This document shows positions 31,846 to 40,600 of a DNA stretch of 46,461 nucleotides, in pieces. This stretch comes from Sulfurisoma sp. (lineage in GTDB: Bacteria > Pseudomonadota > Gammaproteobacteria > Burkholderiales > Rhodocyclaceae): NCBI GenBank assembly GCA_030691075.1, contig JAUYFI010000083.1, forward strand, positions 1 to 46,461. Reading direction: 5' to 3'. The notes beneath the pieces are model-generated. The model saw only the letters and a list, made by a program, of their open reading frames with translations, was not told the origin of the DNA and made no database searches. Position 1 is the first letter of the stretch. The number at the start of each line of letters is the position of its first letter. A program made the position numbers and the translations under genes.

Positions 31846-32106
31846 TCAGTGTTTCCGTCGCTGCTGGGGGGTGACTGGGGGACGGCCCTCGATGTGGCGG
31901 AAGGTGATGCGTCCCTTGCTCAAGTCGTAGGGGGACAGTTCGAGGGACACCTTGTCCCCGGCGAGAATGCGAATGTGGTGCTTGCGCATCTTTCCCGCGC
32001 TGTAGGCCACAAGATTGTGACCGTTGTCAAGGGTGACGCGGAAGCGCGAATCTGGCAGCACTTCGACCACCACACCATTCATTTCGAGAAGTTCTTCTTT
32101 GGCCAT
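31846..32106 (-). CDS. infA: Translation initiation factor IF-1 (second copy type)
   Basis: The 86-residue S1-fold protein starts [20 protein letters not shown] and contains the OB-fold core [20 protein letters not shown]. It is longer than the usual 72-residue IF-1 by a basic tail ([12 protein letters not shown]), as in the second IF-1 of many Betaproteobacteria; another copy is expected in the ribosomal-protein operon. The ATG at 32106 has GGAGG at good spacing, whereas an ATG at 32112 does not. A terminator lies 25 nt upstream, between it and the cold-shock gene. Confidence 0.9.
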   Translation of the reverse strand: MAKEELLEMNGVVVEVLPDSRFRVTLDNGHNLVAYSAGKMRKHHIRILAGDKVSLELSPYDLSKGRITFRHIEGRPPVTPQQRRKH

Positions 32107-32130
32107 GGTCATGCCTCCAGGGAAAGTCGG

Positions 32131-32158
32131 AAAGAAAAAGCCCGGCCGATGCCGGGCG
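32131..32158 (-). terminator. Rho-independent terminator between csp and infA
   Basis: On the minus strand a GC-rich stem (CCCGGC 32151-32156 paired with 32141-32146) is followed by CTTTTTCTTT. It sits after the csp gene and 25 nt before the infA start codon. Confidence 0.85.
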
Positions 32159-32245
32159 TTTCCGGTGGGGAGGTGGGCCCGAGTTCAGGTCCCCGACCCC
32201 GTCAGGATTGACGGCGCGGCTGGGGTGCCGCGCCTGCCCGATCCC

Positions 32246-32452
32246 TTAGTCGGCTGCGCGAATGTTCGACGCCTGTTGGCCCTTGGGGCCCTGGGTGACG
32301 TCGAAGCTGACGCGCTGACCTTCGGTCAGGGTCTTGAAACCCTGTGCCTGGATCGCGGAGAAATGGGCGAAGAGATCATCGCCGCCGTTTTCGGGGGTGA
32401 TGAAGCCGAAGCCCTTGGAATCGTTGAACCACTTGACGGTGCCTGTTGCCAT
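32246..32452 (-). CDS. cspA: Cold-shock protein (CspA family)
   Basis: The 68-residue protein has the CSD RNA-binding motifs [11 protein letters not shown] (RNP1) and DLFAHFSAI (RNP2). Such proteins act as RNA chaperones and some as antiterminators. The start at 32452 ([12 protein letters not shown]) has AAGGAG. The mRNA has a leader of about 140 nt from a strong promoter at 32602-32630. Confidence 0.95.
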   Translation of the reverse strand: MATGTVKWFNDSKGFGFITPENGGDDLFAHFSAIQAQGFKTLTEGQRVSFDVTQGPKGQQASNIRAAD

Positions 32453-32594
32453 GTCTTGAATCTCCTTAAAAAACAAAAAAGGGGGATTGCCCCTGGTTGG
32501 GACGAAGGTCAAGACGGCGGGGGTATGCAGGGATGAATACCGCAGGGGATGCGGGTACTGAACCAGACAACAACGGCACTACTTGAAAATCGCT
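32453..32594 (-). promoter_or_regulatory. Long csp 5' leader
   Basis: The interval from the predicted transcription start to the ATG is about 140 nt, as in cold-shock mRNAs whose leader folds differently in the cold. A poly-T stretch (CCCCCTTTTTTGTTTTTT) lies just before the ribosome binding site. Confidence 0.5.
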
Positions 32595-32601
32595 GGCGCG
32601 C

Positions 32602-32630
32602 ATTATGCGCCGTGTTGGACGCATTTGCAA
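32602..32630 (-). promoter_or_regulatory. Sigma-70 promoter of csp
   Basis: TTGCAA-N17-CATAAT on the minus strand. The start site would be near 32594. Confidence 0.65.
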
Positions 32631-32688
32631 ACCAAATATTCGGCCATGACATTGGCGCGGCTGGTTTGACGGGTCGGCCGCGGCACGA

Positions 32689-33258
32689 TCAGCCCGTGGC
32701 GATCTGCCGGCTGATCCAGACCTTGACCGACGCCGTGTCCATGGCGAAGCGGTCGCACTGCATCATCGAGAAGCCGAAGACATAGGCGTAGAGCAGCACG
32801 CTGCGCGCGGCGGCCTCGGCTTCGTCGAGTCCCAGTTCAAGAAACAGGCGGCGGGTGCAGGCCAGCCGCTCGGCGTCGACTTCCTCGACCACGGCGGCGG
32901 TGGCGGCATCCTGCCGCGCCCACAGGCGGAAGGCGGCCTCGATGGCGATGCCCTTGCGGTTCTTCGCGGCGGCATAGACGTCGATGGTGTGGCGCAGGGC
33001 GGCCAGTTCGTTGCCCGGCCGCGCCGCGGTCTGCTTGCGGATGTCCTCGATGCGGCCGTTCTTCCACTCCGCCAGCACGGCCTCGAACAGGTCGCGGCGA
33101 TCCTTGAAATGCCAGTAGAAGCTGCCCTTGGTGACCTTGAGGCGGCGGGCCAGCACCTCGACGCGGAGGCCGTCGAAGCCATCGTCGGCGAGGATGGCGA
33201 AGGCGCCGCGAATCCAGGCGGGGCGGTCGAGGGAGGCGGCGCGCGTTGGCTTGACCAT
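32689..33258 (-). CDS. TetR-family transcriptional regulator
   Basis: The 189-residue protein has an N-terminal TetR helix-turn-helix (VLARRLKVTKGSFYWHFKDR at about 34-53) and a helical ligand-binding domain of unknown specificity. It is divergent from etfB. A palindrome in the shared upstream region (33307-33324) is a likely operator. By position it should control the fatty-acid oxidation genes and perhaps its own gene; its ligand may be an acyl-CoA (inference). Confidence 0.88.
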   Translation of the reverse strand: MVKPTRAASLDRPAWIRGAFAILADDGFDGLRVEVLARRLKVTKGSFYWHFKDRRDLFEAVLAEWKNGRIEDIRKQTAARPGNELAALRHTIDVYAAAKNRKGIAIEAAFRLWARQDAATAAVVEEVDAERLACTRRLFLELGLDEAEAAARSVLLYAYVFGFSMMQCDRFAMDTASVKVWISRQIATG

Positions 33259-33306
33259 ACGGTGAGGTATTGAAACGGCGGACGAGTTCGGCTAGGATAG
33301 CAGAGT

Positions 33307-33324
33307 CCATACGATACCGTATGG
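33307..33324. promoter_or_regulatory. Candidate TetR operator
   Basis: CCATACG-ATAC-CGTATGG is an interrupted palindrome 43 nt upstream of the etfB start. A half site CCATACGGT overlaps the start region of the TetR gene (33255-33263). Confidence 0.55.
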
Positions 33325-33367
33325 AAAGCTTGCCATTACACTAGGCGTTTTTAGCAGGAGGTCGCGC

Positions 33368-34120
33368 GTGAAAGTCCTCGTTCCCGTCAAGCGGGTGATC
33401 GATTACAACGTCAAGGTGCGCGTCAAGGCCGACGGCAGCGGCATCGATCTGGCCAACGTCAAGATGGCGATGAATCCTTTCGACGAGATCGCCGTCGAAG
33501 AGGCGATCCGGCTCAGGGAGGCCGGCATCGCCACCGAGGTGGTGGCGGTGAGCTGTGGCACCACGGCCTGCCAGGAGACGTTGCGCACCGCGATGGCGCT
33601 GGGCGCCGATCGCGCCGTCCTGATCGAGAGCGACGCCGAACTGCAGCCGCTGGCCGTGGCCAAGCTGCTCAAGGCGCTCGCCGACAAAGAGACGCCGCAA
33701 CTGGTGATTCTCGGCAAGCAGGCCATCGACGATGATTCCAACCAGACCGGCCAGATGCTGGCGGCGCTGCTGGGCTGGCCGCAGGCGACCTTTGCCTCGA
33801 AGGTCGTCATCGCCGCCGGCCGCGCCACGGTGACGCGCGAGATCGACGGCGGGCTGGAAACGCTGGACCTGCCGCTGCCGGCCGTGATCACCACCGACCT
33901 GCGCCTCAACGAACCGCGCTATGCGACCCTGCCCAACATAATGAAGGCGAAGAAGAAGCCGCTCGACGTGGTCAAGCCCGTCGATCTCGGCGTCGATGTG
34001 ACACCGCGCCTGGCGACGCTGAAGGTGGTGGAGCCGCCCAGGCGCCAGGCCGGCGTCAAGGTCGCCGACGTGGCCGAGCTGGTGTCCAAACTCAAGAACG
34101 AAGCGAAGGTGATCGCATGA
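33368..34120 (+). CDS. etfB: Electron transfer flavoprotein, beta subunit
   Basis: The 250-residue protein contains [18 protein letters not shown] and the nucleotide-binding [19 protein letters not shown], family hallmarks. With EtfA it passes electrons from acyl-CoA dehydrogenase to the quinone pool. The start is a GTG with GGAGG upstream. It overlaps etfA by 4 bp. Confidence 0.96.
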   Translation: MKVLVPVKRVIDYNVKVRVKADGSGIDLANVKMAMNPFDEIAVEEAIRLREAGIATEVVAVSCGTTACQETLRTAMALGADRAVLIESDAELQPLAVAKLLKALADKETPQLVILGKQAIDDDSNQTGQMLAALLGWPQATFASKVVIAAGRATVTREIDGGLETLDLPLPAVITTDLRLNEPRYATLPNIMKAKKKPLDVVKPVDLGVDVTPRLATLKVVEPPRRQAGVKVADVAELVSKLKNEAKVIA

Positions 34121-35046
34121 GCATTCTCGTCATCGCCGAACACGACAACGCCGGTCTCAAGGCCGCGACCCTCAACACCGTTACCGCCGCCGCGAAAATC
34201 GGTGGCGAGATTCACCTGCTCGTCGCCGGTAGCGGCTGCGCCGGCGCCGCGCAGGCGGCAGCGCAACTCGCCGGGGTGACGAAAGTGCTGGTCGCCGATG
34301 CGCCGCACTATGCCGGGCAGATCGCCGAGAACGAGGCGGCCTTGATCGTCGCCAACGCCCCGGGCCACACGCACATCCTCGCCCCGGCGACGAGCCACGG
34401 CAAGAACACCCTGCCGCGCGTCGCCGCGCTGCTCGACGTGGCGCAGATTTCCGAAATCGTCGCGGTCGAATCGCCCGACACCTTCGTGCGGCCGATCTAC
34501 GCGGGCAATGCGCTGGCCACGGTGAAGTCGGCCGATGCGGTGAAGGTCATCACCGTGCGCACCACGGCCTTCGATGCGGCGGGGCAGGGCGGCAGTGCCG
34601 CCATCGAGAACATCGCCGCCGGTCCCGACCTTGGCCTCTCGAAACTCGTCGGCCGTGAGATGACCAAGTCGACGCGGCCCGAGCTTGGCGCCGCCAAGGT
34701 CATCGTCTCCGGCGGGCGCGGCCTGGCATCGGGCGAGAACTACCACACGCTGCTGGAGCCCCTGGCCGACAAGCTGAATGCCGCGCTCGGGGCCTCGCGC
34801 GCGGCCGTCGACGCCGGCTTCGTGCCCAACGATTACCAGGTCGGCCAGACCGGCAAGATCGTCGCGCCGCAGCTCTACATCGCCATCGGCATTTCGGGGG
34901 CGATCCAGCACCTGGCCGGCATGAAGGACTCGAAGGTGATCGTCGCCATCAACAAGGATCCCGAGGCGCCGATCTTCCAGGTGGCCGACTACGGCCTGGT
35001 CGGCGACCTGTTCCAGATCGTGCCCGAGCTGACCGCGGCCCTTTAA
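34117..35046 (+). CDS. etfA: Electron transfer flavoprotein, alpha subunit
   Basis: The 309-residue protein has the FAD-binding C-terminal domain ([33 protein letters not shown] and [16 protein letters not shown]). It pairs with EtfB. It precedes the dehydrogenase gene by 18 bp, making an electron-transfer operon. Confidence 0.96.
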   Translation: MSILVIAEHDNAGLKAATLNTVTAAAKIGGEIHLLVAGSGCAGAAQAAAQLAGVTKVLVADAPHYAGQIAENEAALIVANAPGHTHILAPATSHGKNTLPRVAALLDVAQISEIVAVESPDTFVRPIYAGNALATVKSADAVKVITVRTTAFDAAGQGGSAAIENIAAGPDLGLSKLVGREMTKSTRPELGAAKVIVSGGRGLASGENYHTLLEPLADKLNAALGASRAAVDAGFVPNDYQVGQTGKIVAPQLYIAIGISGAIQHLAGMKDSKVIVAINKDPEAPIFQVADYGLVGDLFQIVPELTAAL

Positions 35047-35064
35047 GCAAACAAGGAGAAGACC

Positions 35065-36882
35065 ATGGCTGACTACACCGCCCCGCTGCAAGACATGCAA
35101 TTCGTGCTGAGGGAACTGGCCGGGATCGACCGCGTCGCGCAACTGCCCGGCTATGAGGAGGCCACGTCCGACGTGGTCGAAGCCATCCTCGACGAGGCGG
35201 CGAAGTTCGCCAATGGCGTGCTGTCGCCGCTCAACGCCGTTGGCGACCGCGAGGGCGCGCAATGGCGCGATCGCGCGGTGACCATGCCGCCCGGATTCAA
35301 GGAGGCCTACACGCAGTTTGCGGACAACGGCTGGAACGGGCTCTCCTGCCATCCCGAGCACGGCGGCCAGGGGCTGCCCAAGCTGGTCTCGGCGGCGGTG
35401 CAGGAGATGTGGAAGGCCTCGAACATGGCCTTCTCGCTGTGCCCGCTGCTCACGCTGGGCGCGGTCGAGGCGCTGGAGCTATGCGGCTCGGATGAACAGA
35501 AGGCGAAGTTCCTGCCCAGCATGATTGCCGGCAAATGGACCGGCACCATGAACCTGACCGAGCCGCAGGCCGGCTCCGATCTCGCCGCCATCCGCAGCCG
35601 CGCCGAGCCGCGGGCGGACGGCAGCCATCGCATCTTCGGCCAGAAGATATTCATCACCTACGGCGAGCACGACATGGCGGAGAACATCATCCACCTCGTG
35701 CTGGCGCGCCTGCCGGATGCGCCCGAGGGGGTGAAGGGCATCTCGCTGTTCATCGTGCCCAAGTTCCTGGTCAATGACGACGGCACGCTCGGCGCGCGCA
35801 ACGACGCCTGGTGCGTGTCGATCGAACACAAGCTTGGCATCCACGCCAGCCCCACGGCCGTGATGGCCTACGGCGACAACGGCGGCGCCGTCGGCTACCT
35901 CATCGGCCGCGCCAACGAAGGCTTGAAGTACATGTTCATCATGATGAACGCGGCGCGCTTCGCCGTCGGCCTCGAGGGCCTGGCGCTGGCCGAGCGCGCC
36001 TACCAGCTGGCGCTGGCCTACGCGAAGGACCGCGTGCAGGGCCGCGCCATCGAGGGCTCCGACGCCGGCGTACCCATCATCCGCCACCCCGACATCCGCC
36101 GCATGCTGATGCTGATGAAGTCGCAGGTCGAGGCGATGCGCGCGCTGGCCTACACCGTGGCGGCGGCGCACGACGCGGCGGCGCGGCATCCCGACGCCGC
36201 CGAGCGCGCCAGGAACCAGGCTTTCGTCGATCTGATGATTCCCGTGGTCAAGGGCTGGCTCACCGAGACCGGTATCGAGGTCGCCTCGCTCGGCGTACAG
36301 ATTCACGGCGGCATGGGCTACATCGAGGAAACCGGCGCGGCGCAGCACCTGCGCGACGCCCGCATCGCCACCATCTACGAGGGCACCACCGGCATCCAGG
36401 CCAACGACCTGCTCGGCCGCAAGATCCTGAAGGACGGCGGCGCGGCGCTGAAGGCGGTCGGCGCGATGATGCAGCAGACGCTGGCCGAACTCGACGGGCA
36501 GCCGGGCGAAGAATTCGCCGCGATCAAGGCCGCCTTCGGCCGCGGGCTGGCGGCGCTGGCCGAGGCCGGTGCCTTCATCGGCGCCAACGCGGCCAGGGAC
36601 GTCCGTGGCACCTTCGTCGGCGCCGTGCCCTTCCTCCATCTGATGGGCATCGTTTCCGGCGGCTGGGCGATGGCGCGCGCCGCGCTGGCCGCGCAGAAGA
36701 AGCTGGGCGCTGGCGACGCTCCGGAGGAAGTCCCCTTGGGGGACACGGCAGGTTTTTATCCGGCCAAGATCGCCACCGCCCGTTTCTATGCCGATCATGT
36801 GCTGGCGGCCGCGCCGGGTCTGGCATACACTGTCGTGCATGGCGGGCCCGGAGCGCTTGCCATAGCCGAGGATCGGTTCTGA
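35065..36882 (+). CDS. Acyl-CoA dehydrogenase (long form)
   Basis: The 605-residue enzyme has FAD-binding and substrate segments (GTMNLTEPQAGSDLAAIRSR, GIKDS-like HKLGIHASPTAVM) and the catalytic Glu within IATIYEGTTGIQANDL. It is longer than short-chain members, with the extra C-terminal domain of AcdA/FadE-like enzymes. It would oxidise acyl-CoA and pass electrons to EtfBA, whose genes lie directly upstream. Strong AAGGAG site. Confidence 0.94.
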   Translation: MADYTAPLQDMQFVLRELAGIDRVAQLPGYEEATSDVVEAILDEAAKFANGVLSPLNAVGDREGAQWRDRAVTMPPGFKEAYTQFADNGWNGLSCHPEHGGQGLPKLVSAAVQEMWKASNMAFSLCPLLTLGAVEALELCGSDEQKAKFLPSMIAGKWTGTMNLTEPQAGSDLAAIRSRAEPRADGSHRIFGQKIFITYGEHDMAENIIHLVLARLPDAPEGVKGISLFIVPKFLVNDDGTLGARNDAWCVSIEHKLGIHASPTAVMAYGDNGGAVGYLIGRANEGLKYMFIMMNAARFAVGLEGLALAERAYQLALAYAKDRVQGRAIEGSDAGVPIIRHPDIRRMLMLMKSQVEAMRALAYTVAAAHDAAARHPDAAERARNQAFVDLMIPVVKGWLTETGIEVASLGVQIHGGMGYIEETGAAQHLRDARIATIYEGTTGIQANDLLGRKILKDGGAALKAVGAMMQQTLAELDGQPGEEFAAIKAAFGRGLAALAEAGAFIGANAARDVRGTFVGAVPFLHLMGIVSGGWAMARAALAAQKKLGAGDAPEEVPLGDTAGFYPAKIATARFYADHVLAAAPGLAYTVVHGGPGALAIAEDRF

Positions 36883-36889
36883 CCACGCC

Positions 36890-37744
36890 ATGAACATCGA
36901 CCGCCACGAGATATTTCGCCGCATCGCCGAGGAGGCGGAGAAGGGCAGCCTCGTCTTTCCCACCCACGCCGACGTGGCGCTCAAGGTGCAGCGGGCGCTC
37001 GACGACCCCGACTGCACCATGGACCGGGCGGCGCGCCTGATCATGGCCGAGCCGCTGCTCGCCGCCCGCGTCGTGGCGATGGCGAACTCGGTGGTCTACA
37101 ACCGCGGCGGCCGCGAGATCGCCGACGTCAAGCTGGCCGTGCCGCGACTGGGTTTTCGCACCGTGCGCTCGCTCGCCACGGCCGTGGCGGTGCGGCAGCT
37201 TGCGGCCGCGCCGAGAGATCCGCGCCTGCGCGCGATGGCCGCGCAGCTTTGGGAGCATACCGCGCACGTCGCGGCGCTGGCCCATGTCATCGCCCGCCGC
37301 GTCACCAAGAAAGACCCCGAGGCGGCGTTGTTCGCCGGCATCATCCACGAGGTGGCGGGCTTCTACCTGCTGTCGAAGGCCCATGACTACCCCGGCCTGT
37401 TCGACGGCGATCCCGACGACTGGATGGTGGCGTGGAACGGCGAGGCCGAGGCCCTGGTCGGGCGCGCCGTGCTCAGGGTGCTCGATGTGCCGGAAACGAC
37501 GCGCGAGGCGATCGAGCTGAACTGGCAGGGCTATCTGGAACTGCCGCCGGTCTCGCTCGGCGACACGCTGCTGCTGGCCGAGGATCTCGCCCCGATCGCC
37601 TCGCCGCTGCACAGCCCGGAACGCGAGTCGTCCGTCGGCGCCGATGGCAGTCTCGATCTCGTGCTGGGCGAGGGATCGCTGGTCGAGTTGCTCAAGGAGT
37701 CGGCCGAGGAAGTCTCCTCGCTTACCGCGTCGCTGAAGTTCTAG
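36890..37744 (+). CDS. HDOD-domain protein
   Basis: The 284-residue protein matches the HDOD fold (HADVALKVQRALDD, AARVVAMANSVVYNRGG, AALFAGIIHEVAGFYLL). HDOD proteins act in signalling, often with two-component or c-di-GMP systems, without a proven catalytic site. It follows the dehydrogenase by 7 bp and precedes an acyl-activating fusion gene. Confidence 0.85.
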   Translation: MNIDRHEIFRRIAEEAEKGSLVFPTHADVALKVQRALDDPDCTMDRAARLIMAEPLLAARVVAMANSVVYNRGGREIADVKLAVPRLGFRTVRSLATAVAVRQLAAAPRDPRLRAMAAQLWEHTAHVAALAHVIARRVTKKDPEAALFAGIIHEVAGFYLLSKAHDYPGLFDGDPDDWMVAWNGEAEALVGRAVLRVLDVPETTREAIELNWQGYLELPPVSLGDTLLLAEDLAPIASPLHSPERESSVGADGSLDLVLGEGSLVELLKESAEEVSSLTASLKF

Positions 37745-37763
37745 CGGCGCGGCGGCGCGCTCC

Positions 37764-40553
37764 ATGAACACGACCGACCGGCTGCTGCGGTTGATCGACG
37801 CGCTGTGCCAGGAGCTGCGGCCGGGCCGCACGACACCGGCGCGGCTCGACAGCCACCTTGAGCGCGAACTCGGATTCGACAGCCTGGCCCGCGCCGAGCT
37901 GCTGCTGCGCTGCGAGGCCGAGTTTGGCCTGCGGCTGCCGCAGCGGCTGCTGGGCGAGGCGGAAACGCCGCGCGACTTTCTCGCCGCCATCGAGGCCGCC
38001 GCCGGACGCGCGCCCGAGCCGGCGGCGGAGACGGCTCCGCCAGTCGGCGAGGAGCATGCCGGGACGGGCCTGCCTGCGCCCGATGAGCTCGACACGCTGG
38101 GCGAGGTGCTGGCCTGGCACGCGCGGCGGCAGCCGGGCTTCGTCCACATCATCCATCTGAACGAGGACGGCTCGGTGCAGGGTCTCACCTTCGATCGCCT
38201 CTGGCGCGAGGCGCGCGCGGTGGCGGCGGGCTTGCAGGCGCGCGAGATCGTTCCCGGCGACGCGGTGGCGCTGATGCTGCCGACCTGTCCCGCCTTCTTC
38301 CCCTGCTTTCTCGGCATCCTGCTGGCCGGCGCGGTGCCGGTGCCGATCTACCCGCCGGCGCGGCCCTCGCAGATCGAGGACCACCTGCGCCGCCATGCCG
38401 CCATCCTTGCCAATGCCCAAGCGCGGCTGCTGATCGCCAGCGGCGAGGTGGCGCTGCCCGCCGGCCTGCTGCGCGGGCGGGTCGAATCCCTGCGTGGCGT
38501 GGTGCTGGCCGATGAGCTGCTGGCATTTCTCGGCGAGCCGCAGGACGTGCCGGCGCGCGCCACCGATCTGGCGCTGCTGCAATACACCTCGGGCAGCACC
38601 GGCAACCCCAAGGGCGTGATGCTGACCCACGGCCAGCTGCTTGCCAACATCCGCGCCATGGCGCGGGCGGCCGAGGTGGCGCGCGACGATGTCTTCGTCA
38701 GTTGGCTGCCGCTGTATCACGACATGGGGCTGATCTGCGCCTGGCTCTCCAGCCTGGTCTACGCCATTCCCTTCGTCGTCATGTCGCCGCTGTCCTTTCT
38801 CGCCGCGCCCGAGCGCTGGCTGCGGGCGATCCACGACTATCGCGGCACCCTGTCGGGCGCGCCCAATTTCGCCTTTGATCTGTGCCTGCGCCGCATTCCC
38901 GACGAGCGCCTGGCCGGTCTCGATCTGTCGTCGTGGCGCATCGCCTTCAACGGCGCCGAGCCGGTCAATGCCGACACCATGGCGCGATTCGCCCAGCGCT
39001 TTGCCGCCTGCGGCCTGCGGCCCGAGACCATCGCGCCGGTCTATGGCCTGGCCGAGTGCGCCGTCGGCCTGGCGTTCTCGAAGGGACGGGGGCTGGTGGT
39101 CGACCGCATCGAGCGCGAAGCCTTCGTTGCCGGCGGCGTCGCCATTCCCGTGGTCGCGGAGGCGGGCGCCGCCCTGCCCACGTTGAAATTTGTCGCCTGC
39201 GGCCGGCCCCTGCCCGGCTATGAAATCCGCATCGTCGACGCGGCCGGCGCCGAACTGCCGGAGCGGCGCGAGGGACGCCTGCAGTTTCGCGGCCCCTCGG
39301 CCACGGCCGGCTACTTCCGCAACCCCGAGGCCACGGCGCAACTGATCCGCGGTGACTGGCTCGATTCCGGCGACTACGCCTACCTCGCCGCCGGCGAGGT
39401 CTATCCGACTGGCCGCGCCAAGGACATCATCATCAAGGGCGGCCGCAACATCTACCCGCAGGAAATCGAGGAGGCGGTGGGCCGCGTGCCGGGCATACGC
39501 GCGGGCTGCGTCGCCGTGTTCGGCAGCCCCGACCCGGCCAGCGGCACCGAGCGGCTGGTGGTGGCGGCCGAGGCGAAGGCGGCGCAGGGAATCGACGAGG
39601 CCTTGCGCCAGGCGGTGCAGGAGGCGGTGCTCGGCGTGCTCGGCCTGCCCGCCGACGACGTGGTGCTGTCCGCCAAGCGCATCGTGCTCAAGACATCGAG
39701 CGGCAAGATCCGTCGCGCCGCCAGCCGCGAGCTGTACGAGGCGGGCGGCAGTACCGCGCCGCGCGCCGTGTGGTGGCAGGTGGCGCGGCTGCTGGCAGGC
39801 GGGTTGGCGCCGCAGCTGCGGCGGAACCTGCGGGCGGCGGCGGACTGGCTGCACGGGGTGTGGGCGGCGGGGTCGTTCCTGCTGTTCGCCGTGGCGGTCT
39901 GGCTTGTCGTCGCCGTGTCGCCAGCGCCGACTTTTTCGTGGCGCGTCAGTGGCATTGTGGCACGCGCCTGGCTACGCATAGCCGGTATCCGGCTGGAGGT
40001 GAGTGGCACGGAGCACCTCGCGAAGGACGGGCCGAGCGTGCTGGCGGTCAATCACGCCAGCTATCTCGACGGCATCGTGCTTGCCGCTGCCTTGCCTTAT
40101 GGCGGCTGGCGCTTTGTCGCCAAGCGCGAGCTCGCGGACCGTTTTGTTCCCCGCATTTTCCTGCGCCGCATCGGCGTCGAGTTCGTCGAGCGCTTCGATC
40201 TCCAGCAGGGCGTGGCCGACACGGCGCGGCTGATCGAGGCCGCAGGGGAGGGGCACTCGCTGGCGGTATTCCCCGAAGGCACATTCACCCGCGTGCCCGG
40301 CCTGCGGCCGTTCCGCATGGGCGCCTTCGTCGTGGCGGCGCAGACCGGGGTGTCCGTGCTGCCGGTGGCGCTGGCCGGCACCCGCGATGTCCTGCGCGAA
40401 GGCCACTGGCTGCCGCGCCGGGGCCGCGTGGCGGTGACCATCGGCACCCTGCTCGCGCCCGACGGCACGGACTGGAGCGCCGCCGTGAAGCTGCGCGATG
40501 CCGCGCGCGCCGCGATTCTGCGCGATTGCGGCGAGGGGGACTTTCTGGCCTAA
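37764..40553 (+). CDS. ACP / fatty-acyl-AMP ligase / PlsC acyltransferase fusion
   Basis: This 929-residue protein has three parts. An N-terminal acyl-carrier domain (about 1-75) carries the phosphopantetheine Ser in LGFDSLARAE (Ser40). An AMP-dependent ligase (about 105-640) shows YTSGSTGNPKGVMLTH, the A-motif, and RAKDIIIKGGRNIYPQE. After a hydrophobic segment (about 704-722) a PlsC-type acyltransferase (about 735-929) has NHASYLDG (HX4D) and FPEGTFTR. It could activate a fatty acid, load it on its own ACP and transfer it to a glycerol- or sugar-lipid (inference). Acyl oxidation genes lie upstream. Confidence 0.85.
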   Translation: MNTTDRLLRLIDALCQELRPGRTTPARLDSHLERELGFDSLARAELLLRCEAEFGLRLPQRLLGEAETPRDFLAAIEAAAGRAPEPAAETAPPVGEEHAGTGLPAPDELDTLGEVLAWHARRQPGFVHIIHLNEDGSVQGLTFDRLWREARAVAAGLQAREIVPGDAVALMLPTCPAFFPCFLGILLAGAVPVPIYPPARPSQIEDHLRRHAAILANAQARLLIASGEVALPAGLLRGRVESLRGVVLADELLAFLGEPQDVPARATDLALLQYTSGSTGNPKGVMLTHGQLLANIRAMARAAEVARDDVFVSWLPLYHDMGLICAWLSSLVYAIPFVVMSPLSFLAAPERWLRAIHDYRGTLSGAPNFAFDLCLRRIPDERLAGLDLSSWRIAFNGAEPVNADTMARFAQRFAACGLRPETIAPVYGLAECAVGLAFSKGRGLVVDRIEREAFVAGGVAIPVVAEAGAALPTLKFVACGRPLPGYEIRIVDAAGAELPERREGRLQFRGPSATAGYFRNPEATAQLIRGDWLDSGDYAYLAAGEVYPTGRAKDIIIKGGRNIYPQEIEEAVGRVPGIRAGCVAVFGSPDPASGTERLVVAAEAKAAQGIDEALRQAVQEAVLGVLGLPADDVVLSAKRIVLKTSSGKIRRAASRELYEAGGSTAPRAVWWQVARLLAGGLAPQLRRNLRAAADWLHGVWAAGSFLLFAVAVWLVVAVSPAPTFSWRVSGIVARAWLRIAGIRLEVSGTEHLAKDGPSVLAVNHASYLDGIVLAAALPYGGWRFVAKRELADRFVPRIFLRRIGVEFVERFDLQQGVADTARLIEAAGEGHSLAVFPEGTFTRVPGLRPFRMGAFVVAAQTGVSVLPVALAGTRDVLREGHWLPRRGRVAVTIGTLLAPDGTDWSAAVKLRDAARAAILRDCGEGDFLA
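39912..39936 (-). repeat. Dispersed short repeat, copy 4 (inside the ligase fusion gene)
   Basis: The minus strand matches the core over 24-25 bp. The gene reads it as AVSPAPTF at the end of the membrane segment, residues about 717-725, a third reading of the same DNA. Confidence 0.65.
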
Positions 40554-40600
40554 TGCAGCGTGAGTAGTGGCGCCGAATCTTCTGAAGGGGATGCCCTGAC

